Below are positions 1-6,820 of a DNA stretch of 10,322 nucleotides, in pieces (the first letter of the stretch is position 1; the number at the start of each line of letters is the position of its first letter). The notes under the pieces are model-generated. The model searched no databases and was not told the DNA's origin. It saw nothing but the letters and a program-made list of their open reading frames with translations. Source of the DNA: Methyloprofundus sp. (GTDB taxonomy: Bacteria; Pseudomonadota; Gammaproteobacteria; Methylococcales; Methylomonadaceae); the NCBI GenBank assembly GCA_013138555.1, contig WTCN01000074.1:1-10322 (forward strand), in the 5' to 3' direction. A program made the translations under genes and the position numbers.

Positions 1-132
1 GGCGGGCATGGAAATTCCCCAGTTGCCAGCGTTGGTTTCATAAAAGTCGATATGGTTTTCCTCTAATAATTCACGGATATCCGCTGCTTCATCATCAGGA
101 ACCTGGCGTAAAGAAAAAAGTAGTATGGCCAT
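1..132 (-). CDS. DUF6164-like small protein, N-terminal 44 residues (cut by window edge)
   Basis: The first 44 codons of a gene running off the left edge. The protein starts MAILLFSLRQVPDDEAADIR and continues with a segment ending FYETNAGNWGISMPA. From memory this matches the N-terminus of the DUF6164 family: small gammaproteobacterial proteins of about 120 residues with a start of the type LLFxLxxVPxDEAxDIRxLL, then an FYET..G.WGIS motif and usually a C-terminal membrane helix. Only the soluble N-terminal part is in the window, so the helix cannot be checked. The family's function is not known to me. The ATG lies 8 bases after the stop of the symporter/solute-binding fusion gene, with no strong Shine-Dalgarno visible, which suggests it is the last or a later gene of the same operon and may be translated by reinitiation. 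Confidence 0.75.
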   Translation of the reverse strand, partial: MAILLFSLRQVPDDEAADIRELLEENHIDFYETNAGNWGISMPA

Positions 133-140
133 AGGTGTAA

Positions 141-2306
141 TTATTTCGTGTCTTTAATAACATTTTCCAGAATAGACCAGCGTGGTTCTTTGGTCTTTGC
201 ACCTTCACCCTGAATCCAGTAGTCGTATAGTTTTGCTATGCGACCTGTTGATTTTTGTATATCTATCCAGCTATTTAGCATAGCCTGTAGCTCCAGATTG
301 CCTTTATGCACGGCATAGCCAATAGGGAAACGGTGTAACTTATTTGGGTCATAGCTAACAGCGTAATCCGGGTGTAGCATCACTAGCGTCATGCCCTCTT
401 CTATACTGCTGATATAGGCATCAAATTGATGTTTATGATTGTCCTTGAAAAAATCATCCGGCTTGCTGATCTTGGTGATTTCTATATTGGGGAAATTGTG
501 TTTTATATAATTTAAGCGCGGGTATTGATCCAGCGTGGCTAATTTTAAGTGTGATGTGGCATCAAATCTGGAATAATCAGAAAACTCTTTTTTGCGATAG
601 TCCTTGACGATAAGTGCTGTAGTCAAGTCCATGATGGGCTGTGTGTAGAGGACTTCACTAAGGTACTCGCTACTGATATGTACGCCGGAAATAACGAGAT
701 CAACCTGGTAGTATTTTAGTGCCTGGTATAGGTTTCTCACTTTAGAAAAAGGGATTAATTCTAATGTTACCCCTAATGAGGAGGATAGGTGGTTCATCAG
801 TTCTATATCAAAACCGACTAATTCATGTTCTGAATTATAAAAACTAAAGGGTACGCGTGCGGGGTTGTAGCCGATACGTAAAGTTCCCCGTTTTACAATC
901 GCGTCGGGCGTTGATGTGTTCTGGTCTGTCTTCTCAGTACTGATTAAAGTGTAGGATATATTTTTCGGGGCATCCCAGTCGACTTGCATTTTCTTTAATT
1001 TCTCACTCAGGTCTTTATCCTGCTCAAGCACTGCATTAAAAAATGACTGGATACCTAAAATTGATAAGCTAATAAGAAGGATGCAACTGCCTAGAAAGAG
1101 CAGTATTTTTTTTAGTTTAAATTGAATAATGCCGGCTAGGTAGGCGGTCGTTGCTAAGGTAAATGAAATAAGAAAGATAGCAGCGGTTAGCGAGGAAAAA
1201 CGTTTAGTGAGTACATCGCCTGAGAGATAGAGTTGATAAAGGTCGCTGGGTAAATGTAAATAATTTAATAGAAAAGGAATGCTGATATGTACATTTGCAA
1301 ACAAGCTAAAGATGCCATTAAACGCAAGTGATAGCTGTTGAAATATATTTAATTCAGTATTTGTAAACCAGGCGGCAAATAGCAGGAAGGTGAATGAGAG
1401 TAATTTACCCATCGCAGGAAAGTTATAGGCAATGGGAATAATAATTTCATTGTATTTATCTGTGTCAGCGGTATTTTTATTGTGTTTTGCAAATATATCA
1501 TTACAGGCTTCACTCATCACTGGAATAAGAATAAATATATTTCCTGAGGCGAAAGCGGTGATTAATATATTCCGGCATCCCTGGATGATGTCAGCATATT
1601 TAAAGGGGGTAATGGTGCTGATAAAAAAGGGAATAACCCAGAAGGATAAAATTAAAGCAGTGGCGATATAAACGGTAAAATAGATTTCTAATTTCTCAAA
1701 GTCTTCCGGTTGTAAAGTACCTGCCGAGGCGGCTGATATGGCAAAAATACCGATAGGTAAATAAGTGACGATACTTTTGGTAATCTTATTCAGTGCTTCG
1801 AGTAATATGCGGGCGGGGTTAAGGAATTGTTCCTTATTTTTTATATTGACCAATGAGACCCCAAGAAATAAGCTAAACACGACAATGGCAGGGACGGTGT
1901 TATTAGACAACGATTTAAAAGGGTTAGAAGGGATATATAAATCGTAATAATTGATGTCAGGGACTGTTGTAATCTGGTTGGTACTAAAGAAATCTTTACT
2001 ATCCCAGACGGGAAAGGCAAGTGACATGACAAAAATAGTCACTAAACCTAAACCCCAGAGAGTGAGCAGGATTATTGCAAATTTTTTGGCAATTTCCCTG
2101 GATTGTTCATAGCTGAGGGAGCCTAAGCCCGTGACTAGCGATAAAACAATATAGGGAATAATGGCAACTTGTAGTAACTTAATAAAGGCCATCCCCACCA
2201 TATTAAGCCATGCCACTTTTTCACCAAAAAAAATCCCAATAAAAATACCTGAGCACAGAGCGATAAAAACCTGGGTCGAAAAAGAGAGATTAAAGAGTCT
2301 GCGCAT
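141..2306 (-). CDS. Fusion of dicarboxylate/cation symporter (SDF) family membrane domain with periplasmic solute-binding domain (SBP_bac_3)
   Basis: A 721-residue two-part membrane protein. Residues about 10-396 form a hydrophobic, multi-helix domain like the sodium/proton:dicarboxylate symporters (GltP/DctA/DAACS family); MRRLFNLSFSTQVFIALCSG and the stretch near 249-264 fit the family. A further hydrophobic segment at about 400-420 follows a KLKK turn. Residues about 471-700 are a family 3 solute-binding domain: GTLRIGYNPARVPFSFYN, then LVGFDIELMNHLSSSLGV, ending near the typical YDYWIQG. SDF proteins normally keep both ends in the cytoplasm, so the extra helix would place the binding domain in the periplasm (inference). 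The canonical serine-rich hairpin motif and the NMDGT sodium-site motif are replaced by ASGNIF and NFPAMGK, so substrate and ion coupling may differ; it could be a transporter or a sensor. A possible AAGG Shine-Dalgarno lies in the end of the methyltransferase gene, 7 bases upstream of which the stop sits. SDF homology is moderately sure; the binding domain is clear. Confidence 0.85.
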   Translation of the reverse strand: MRRLFNLSFSTQVFIALCSGIFIGIFFGEKVAWLNMVGMAFIKLLQVAIIPYIVLSLVTGLGSLSYEQSREIAKKFAIILLTLWGLGLVTIFVMSLAFPVWDSKDFFSTNQITTVPDINYYDLYIPSNPFKSLSNNTVPAIVVFSLFLGVSLVNIKNKEQFLNPARILLEALNKITKSIVTYLPIGIFAISAASAGTLQPEDFEKLEIYFTVYIATALILSFWVIPFFISTITPFKYADIIQGCRNILITAFASGNIFILIPVMSEACNDIFAKHNKNTADTDKYNEIIIPIAYNFPAMGKLLSFTFLLFAAWFTNTELNIFQQLSLAFNGIFSLFANVHISIPFLLNYLHLPSDLYQLYLSGDVLTKRFSSLTAAIFLISFTLATTAYLAGIIQFKLKKILLFLGSCILLISLSILGIQSFFNAVLEQDKDLSEKLKKMQVDWDAPKNISYTLISTEKTDQNTSTPDAIVKRGTLRIGYNPARVPFSFYNSEHELVGFDIELMNHLSSSLGVTLELIPFSKVRNLYQALKYYQVDLVISGVHISSEYLSEVLYTQPIMDLTTALIVKDYRKKEFSDYSRFDATSHLKLATLDQYPRLNYIKHNFPNIEITKISKPDDFFKDNHKHQFDAYISSIEEGMTLVMLHPDYAVSYDPNKLHRFPIGYAVHKGNLELQAMLNSWIDIQKSTGRIAKLYDYWIQGEGAKTKEPRWSILENVIKDTK

Positions 2307-2313
2307 GTTTTTA

Positions 2314-2886
2314 TTAAGACCTTTGTAGGGTAAATAATCTTGGCGAGTTTATTTTTTCATGCATACTGTGAATAATGCTAATGGCAAATTGTGAGCTATC
2401 CAGCTGTTCATACCAATGCATAATTGCCTGCATTTCCGATTCCCCACCTGTATGACCAGGGTAGCTAAGTATACTGATGATGCCTTTTTCACTGAGTAAT
2501 TTTAGCGCATGATTCAGCGCCGTGATGGTATTTTTTTCCTGAGTAATAATGGCGCTGTCTGCATGGGGGAGGTAGCCTAGGTTAAACAGGATAGCATCCG
2601 CTTTTTCGTCAGGCTTAATACATTGCTGCATGGTTTCATGTCCTGCATGAATTAAGCTAACCTTGTCTAGGGCGTTACTTTTCTGTAGCCGTATGCGCGT
2701 TGCATCAAGCGCCTTTGCTTGTATATCGAAAGCATATACTTTATGGCTATGTTTTGCCAAAAACAAGGTGTCGTGCCCATTGCCCATGGTAGCATCAATA
2801 CTGATGCTTTGTTCAGACAGGTAAGGCTGAATGGTTTTATGCGCTTCAGTCACTAATGAGTGTAATGTAAATCGTGTGCTGATCAT
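2314..2886 (-). CDS. MnmM/YtqB-type class I SAM-dependent methyltransferase (putative tRNA wobble-uridine methylase)
   Basis: A 190-residue Rossmann-fold methyltransferase of the rRNA_methylase/YtqB family (PF06962). The SAM-binding loop is DATMGNGHDT at residues 31-40, followed by an acidic residue at the end of strand 2 (D54 in FDIQ). The family signature FNLGYLPHAD is at 101-110 and YPGHTGGESE at 142-151. Length agrees with the family (about 185-195). The characterised Bacillus member, MnmM (YtqB), methylates nm5 side chains on U34 of certain tRNAs to mnm5; transfer of that role to this protein is inference. In many gammaproteobacteria the same step is done by MnmC, so this may be a replacement or a paralogue. 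No Shine-Dalgarno precedes the chosen ATG, but the distance from it to the SAM motif suits the family and no better start is visible. It sits 46 bases after nadB and 7 bases before the symporter fusion. Confidence 0.88.
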   Translation of the reverse strand: MISTRFTLHSLVTEAHKTIQPYLSEQSISIDATMGNGHDTLFLAKHSHKVYAFDIQAKALDATRIRLQKSNALDKVSLIHAGHETMQQCIKPDEKADAILFNLGYLPHADSAIITQEKNTITALNHALKLLSEKGIISILSYPGHTGGESEMQAIMHWYEQLDSSQFAISIIHSMHEKINSPRLFTLQRS

Positions 2887-2895
2887 TGTTTATGT

Positions 2896-2913
2896 ATTAT
2901 ATGTACTTTGTAC
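2896..2913 (-). promoter_or_regulatory. Possible internal promoter before the methyltransferase gene
   Basis: The minus strand carries a perfect TATAAT at 2896-2901, just upstream of the methyltransferase ATG (2886), and an inverted repeat GTAC-AAA-GTAC at 2903-2913 directly upstream of it. I see no good -35 hexamer at 16-18 bases. If this -10 is used, transcription would start within a few bases of the ATG and the message would be almost leaderless, which would agree with the missing Shine-Dalgarno. It could equally be chance in an AT-rich gap. Confidence 0.3.
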
Positions 2914-2932
2914 TTCAGCACATCCTATGCGC

Positions 2933-4540
2933 CTATTCCGGTGGTGGAGTGAGTATGGTATTTTTTGCACTTTGGGTTTCATCTAACTCAGGATAATCCT
3001 GAGTATAATGTAATCCTCGACTTTCTTTGCGTGCCAAAGCACTGCGAATAATCAAGTCAGCGACAATCACCAGATTACGCAATTCTAAGAGATCGCTATT
3101 AATCCGGTAATGCTGATAGTAATCGGAAATTTCATTTTTTAATATCTCCAGCCGGTGCTTTGCTCTTAGTAGCCGTTGTGTACTGCGCACTATTCCCACA
3201 TAATCCCACATAAACCGGCGTAGCTCATCCCAGTTATGTGCAATCATGATTTCTTCTTCTGAGTCGATCACTTGAGATTCGTCCCAGTCAGGTATCGTCG
3301 GGATGGGGTGGCTATGATCCTGGCGTAAAATATCTTCACTGGCACGCTCGGCAAATACCAGGCATTCCAGTAGTGAATTACTGGCCATGCGGTTGGCACC
3401 GTGTAAGCCAGTATGCGCCACTTCTCCTATGGCATATAAGCCAGCAATATCTGTTCTTGCATAACTATCAGTCATCACGCCGCCGCAGGTGTAGTGTGCT
3501 GCGGGTACGACAGGAATAGGCTCTTGAGTAATATCGATATTGAGTTTAAGGCATTGTTTATAAATAGAAGGGAAGTGACTTTTAATAAAATCAGCGGGTT
3601 TATGGCTAATATCCAGATACACACAATCAAGCCCGTGTTTTTTAATTTGATGATCTATGGCACGGGCAACAATATCACGAGGAGCAAGTTCGGCTCTTGA
3701 GTCATAGTGTTGCATAAAGGGCGAACCATCCGGTAAGATCAATTTGCCGCCTTCACCCCGTACTGCCTCGCTGATTAAAAATGAATGACCATCAGGATGA
3801 AATAGGCAGGTCGGGTGAAACTGCATAAACTCCATATTGGCAATACGGCAGCCTGCACGCCAGGCTAAAGCAACGCCATCCCCAGTGGATATTTGTGGAT
3901 TTGTCGTATAGAGATAGACTTTATTGGCACCACCGGTTGCAATAGCAACCGTATTTGCACTCATGGTTTTAACCTGATTGCTAAGCGTATCTAAAACATA
4001 GACACCGAGTACCCGTTGTTGTTTAAAACCAAGTTTGTGCGCAGTAATTAAATCAATGGCATTATGATGCTCTAATAAGGTGATATTTGGGTGTTGCGTT
4101 GCTTTATCAATCAGTGATAGGGAGAGTGATTTTCCTGTTGCATCGGCATGGTGCACAATACGCCGCTCAGAATGCCCACCTTCTTGATTAAGGTGTAATT
4201 CAGTTTCGCCTTGCTTATTTTTACGCCCGGTAAATTCCATCCCTTGCTGGTGCAGAAAGTCGATACTTTGTTTGCCATACTCTACCGTGAGCCGGACAAT
4301 ATCAGGATCACATAAGCCAGCCCCTGAAATAATGGTATCTTTAATATGGGACTCTATCGACGCTTGCTGTGAATCCAGAACGGCTGATATACCGCCTTGC
4401 GCATAAAAAGTGCTCCCCTCAGTCAAGGCAAACTTAGATAATACTGCAACTTGATATTGGTCTGCTAGCTTGAGTGCCAGGCTCAGTCCTGCACCACCAC
4501 TGCCAATAATAAGCACGTCGTAGTTTTGTTGTTTAGACAT
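2933..4540 (-). CDS. nadB: L-aspartate oxidase
   Basis: Flavoprotein that oxidises L-aspartate to iminoaspartate, the first step of de novo NAD synthesis; NadA (not in this window) then makes quinolinate. The 535 residues match the usual length (E. coli 540). The N-terminal FAD-binding loop GSGGAGLS is at 13-20, with STFYAQGGISAV at 43-54. Residues that line the active site of the E. coli enzyme have counterparts: E120 in QEGGHS, H242 in QFHPT, R288 in APRDI, H349 in AAHYTCGGV and R384 in GANRMASNS. The second FAD segment GLYAIGEVAHTGLHGANR is at 367-384, and a helical C-terminal domain follows. The family relatives SdhA and FrdA are excluded by the overall NadB pattern and by absence of their partner subunits. 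It is the first gene of the minus-strand block and is divergent from the two-component genes. Its ATG is supported by the Rossmann start at residue 8; the Shine-Dalgarno is weak. Confidence 0.97.
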   Translation of the reverse strand: MSKQQNYDVLIIGSGGAGLSLALKLADQYQVAVLSKFALTEGSTFYAQGGISAVLDSQQASIESHIKDTIISGAGLCDPDIVRLTVEYGKQSIDFLHQQGMEFTGRKNKQGETELHLNQEGGHSERRIVHHADATGKSLSLSLIDKATQHPNITLLEHHNAIDLITAHKLGFKQQRVLGVYVLDTLSNQVKTMSANTVAIATGGANKVYLYTTNPQISTGDGVALAWRAGCRIANMEFMQFHPTCLFHPDGHSFLISEAVRGEGGKLILPDGSPFMQHYDSRAELAPRDIVARAIDHQIKKHGLDCVYLDISHKPADFIKSHFPSIYKQCLKLNIDITQEPIPVVPAAHYTCGGVMTDSYARTDIAGLYAIGEVAHTGLHGANRMASNSLLECLVFAERASEDILRQDHSHPIPTIPDWDESQVIDSEEEIMIAHNWDELRRFMWDYVGIVRSTQRLLRAKHRLEILKNEISDYYQHYRINSDLLELRNLVIVADLIIRSALARKESRGLHYTQDYPELDETQSAKNTILTPPPE

Positions 4541-4637
4541 GAGATAAAGCTCTGTGCTGAGAAATTGAAAGAATATTGGCTATCATTAAGGTATATTAAG
4601 CAAGAGTTAGCAGCTAAGTACTATGTGTTTAAGCTCT

Positions 4638-4666
4638 ATTATACTTCACACGGCTATGCTTGCGTA
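4638..4666 (-). promoter_or_regulatory. Candidate nadB promoter
   Basis: On the minus strand a perfect -10 TATAAT (4638-4643) is preceded, with a 17-base spacer, by a weak -35 TACGCA (4661-4666, three of six consensus positions). This would give a leader of roughly 90 bases before nadB. The same bases read on the plus strand contain TATTAT (4637-4642), so the core is nearly symmetric and might also serve the divergent kinase gene, although no plus-strand -35 is evident. No operator or riboswitch structure is recognised in the leader. Confidence 0.4.
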
Positions 4667-4752
4667 GTTCCTTATTTTTCATCTGAAGTGGGGGGCTACA
4701 TTACGTTCTCTAGCGAGAAAATAAGCAAACAGGACAAATATTCTATTCATTT

Positions 4753-6057
4753 ATGAGTTTACGCTACCAGATCAGCCTACGGATTTTATTGATTTCCCTT
4801 TGTATTTTAATGCTAGGTGGCAGCATTGCTATTTGGCAGGCGCGTAATGCGGTGAGCAATGAAGTCGATTCGTCTATTAAGCTGGCATTACAACTGATTA
4901 AAATAAGTGTAGATAGTACCCAGTCCAATAAGGCAGACTGGATTTATCGCTTAAGCAGCTTAGAGCAGACCAGGCATTTAAAAATTCAACTTAAAAGCCC
5001 ATCTGGCTCAATCATTGATATTATGCGTAGCTCGCCGCCTAATAAACAACAGGAAACCCCGCCGAGCTGGTTTGTCAAACTTGTCGTGAGTGATTACCCT
5101 AAAGCAGAGTACCAGATAGGAACATTTGATAATCGCTTTTTTACGCTGATTATTCAGGCTAACCCGATGGATGAAATCACTGAAGTCTGGCATGAAACCA
5201 TTGCTTTTTTTAGTTCCATCTTACTTCTGGTGTTTCTTACTTTTCTTTCGGTGCATCTGGTTTTTAATAAAACCTTGCAATCCATACAGATCATAGTCAA
5301 AAACCTTAAGGGAATTGAAAAAGGGGAGTATCATAAAAAGCTACCTGACTTTTCAACTCAGGAATATGACAGTATTGCTAAGGCAATTAACCATATGAAT
5401 GATGTGCTGAATAGCACGCAACAACAAAACCAGGCATTGACACAGCACTCACTGGAGATTCAGGAAGAAGAAAGGCGACGCTTGTCTCAGGAATTACATG
5501 ATGAATTTGCGCAGTCACTGACAGCAATAAAAGTCATGGCGGTTGCTGCAACGTATGAAGAAGCGGATACGAAAACCATTACCACTTCTATTGTTGAAAT
5601 TTGTGACCATTTAATGACCGTGTTACGCTCAATGATGAAACAGTTACACCCTTTGATTTTAACGGAGCTTGGGCTTAAAGCGACATTAGAAGATTTAATT
5701 AATCACTGGGAAACCCGAGCAACTCCAATCTCTTTTAGTTTACAGGTTGATGATGCCGTAGATACGCTTGATAAAACCATTATTATTCAAGTTTTCAGAG
5801 TTATTCAGGAAAGCCTGACCAATATTATTCGCCATGCAAATGCGACGCGTGTGACGATCAGCCTTAGTATAAACCCAGACTCTAATACGCTTGATCTATG
5901 GGTGAATGATAATGGTCAGGGTTGTGATCTCAATAGTGTCTCTGCCGGATTTGGCTTACAGGGTATGGCAGAAAGAGTTAAATTACTTGGCGGGACATTT
6001 GAGTTACAATCACAGCCTGCTAAGGGTATGCAAATAAAGGCGCAAATTCCTATATGA
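4753..6057 (+). CDS. Membrane sensor histidine kinase, NarL/HPK7 class, MoxY-like
   Basis: A 434-residue inner-membrane kinase. Helix 1 is at about 9-28 and helix 2 at about 148-170, enclosing a periplasmic region of about 120 residues that resembles the LapD/MoxY N-terminal domain (RLSSLEQTRHLKIQL at 66-80). A HAMP linker (about 171-225) follows, then a HisKA_3 dimerisation domain with phospho-acceptor H249 in RRRLSQELHDEFAQSL. The ATPase domain shows the N box (QESLTNIIRHA, 352-362), DNGQG at 386-390 and GFGLQGM at 399-405. It should autophosphorylate on H249 and pass phosphate to the regulator encoded next, with which it overlaps by ATGA. MoxY/MoxX control methanol oxidation in Paracoccus, but that role is not shown here. 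A stop at 4711-4713 in frame, with no other start codon after it, fixes the ATG; the nearest AGGA is 18 bases away, so the ribosome site is poor. Confidence 0.93.
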   Translation: MSLRYQISLRILLISLCILMLGGSIAIWQARNAVSNEVDSSIKLALQLIKISVDSTQSNKADWIYRLSSLEQTRHLKIQLKSPSGSIIDIMRSSPPNKQQETPPSWFVKLVVSDYPKAEYQIGTFDNRFFTLIIQANPMDEITEVWHETIAFFSSILLLVFLTFLSVHLVFNKTLQSIQIIVKNLKGIEKGEYHKKLPDFSTQEYDSIAKAINHMNDVLNSTQQQNQALTQHSLEIQEEERRRLSQELHDEFAQSLTAIKVMAVAATYEEADTKTITTSIVEICDHLMTVLRSMMKQLHPLILTELGLKATLEDLINHWETRATPISFSLQVDDAVDTLDKTIIIQVFRVIQESLTNIIRHANATRVTISLSINPDSNTLDLWVNDNGQGCDLNSVSAGFGLQGMAERVKLLGGTFELQSQPAKGMQIKAQIPI

Positions 6058-6698
6058 ATAAAATAAAAGTGTTATTAGTTGATGACCATGTGGTTGTAAG
6101 AGCAGGGTTTAAGCTATTATTAAGCGCTGCTGTGCCTAATATTGAGGTGGTTGCCGAAGCAGGTCGTGGTGAGCTGGCTATTCAGCAATACCAGTCTCAC
6201 CGACCGGATATTGTGGTGATGGATTTATCCATGCCAGGCATTGGCGGACTGGAAACGATTAAACGCATCATCCAGCGTGATAGTGCTGCCAATATTCTGG
6301 TTTTCAGTGTACATGATGAGCAGGTTTATGTGCAGCGCGCACTTAATGCGGGTGCCAAAGGCTATATCACTAAAAATAGCGCCCCCAATATTTTACCCGC
6401 AGCTATTGAGAGTATTTTGCAAGGGCAGACATATATTGAGCAAGGGCTTATTAAAGTAAATACAGAGCAATCCTCAGTCGATGATTACCAGCAGATTATC
6501 AGTGCCTTTTCAGTGCGTGAATTTGATATATTTACCTTATTAGCCAAAGGCTTAACCAGCCATAAAATAGCGGATGAGTTATGTCTGGGTTATAAAACGG
6601 TGGCTAATTATGTCACGCAGATTAAGAAAAAACTCCATGTTTCCAGTATTACTGAGTTAGTGCATATTGCGGTTTTGCAGGGGGTGGTGAAGCATTAG
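6054..6698 (+). CDS. Response regulator, NarL/FixJ family (MoxX-like), receiver plus LuxR-type HTH
   Basis: A 214-residue DNA-binding regulator and the presumed partner of the preceding kinase. The receiver domain (about 3-120) has the acidic pair D10/D11, phospho-acceptor D57 in VVMDLSMPG, the switch residue S85 in FSVHDE and the conserved K107 in YITKNSAP, so all residues for phosphorylation are present. The C-terminal LuxR-type helix-turn-helix (about 150-207) reads FSVREFDIFTLLAKGLTSHK and then a recognition helix around YKTVANYVTQIKKKLHV. The start codon overlaps the kinase stop (ATGA), giving translational coupling. Targets cannot be read from this window: I see no repeated operator upstream of either gene. 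The closest named model is MoxX, with other NarL-class regulators (UvrY, NarL) also possible; the exact subfamily is uncertain. Confidence 0.94.
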   Translation: MNKIKVLLVDDHVVVRAGFKLLLSAAVPNIEVVAEAGRGELAIQQYQSHRPDIVVMDLSMPGIGGLETIKRIIQRDSAANILVFSVHDEQVYVQRALNAGAKGYITKNSAPNILPAAIESILQGQTYIEQGLIKVNTEQSSVDDYQQIISAFSVREFDIFTLLAKGLTSHKIADELCLGYKTVANYVTQIKKKLHVSSITELVHIAVLQGVVKH

Positions 6699-6733
6699 GG
6701 TAAGCTTTCTATAAATTTTCAGAAAAATACAAC

Positions 6734-6766
6734 ACGGATACCATCCCTCAAAGGGATGTTATCCGT
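6734..6766. terminator. Hairpin between convergent genes, likely terminator
   Basis: A near-perfect inverted repeat: ACGGATA (6734-6740) pairs with TATCCGT (6760-6766), one C/T mismatch follows, then CATCCC (6742-6747) pairs with GGGATG (6753-6758) around a 5-base loop. Reading the minus strand, the stem is followed 6 bases later by five T residues (6723-6727), so it best fits the end of the ATPase operon. The plus side has only a poor T tract, but the hairpin may also end the two-component transcript, which stops 35 bases earlier. Confidence 0.65.
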
Positions 6767-6820
6767 TATTCAAATGGAACTTATTTATCTGAGAAGCTAT
6801 ATGCAGACGTATTATCAGTA

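Noticed and set aside
1432..2032. Open frames on the opposite strand and in other frames within the symporter gene.
   Set aside because: They lie wholly inside a well-supported gene, lack ribosome sites and show no family features.
4541..4637. A riboswitch or other structured leader before nadB.
   Set aside because: No long paired stems or known NAD-related aptamer pattern could be seen in this AT-rich leader.
4526..4756. Plus-strand open frame of 76 codons ending in an ATGA overlap with the kinase start, which might act as a leader peptide gene.
   Set aside because: It starts with TTG inside nadB, has no Shine-Dalgarno at any of its possible starts, crosses the nadB promoter region and encodes no recognisable motif. 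The overlap with the kinase ATG is probably chance, although it would offer coupling for a gene with a poor ribosome site.
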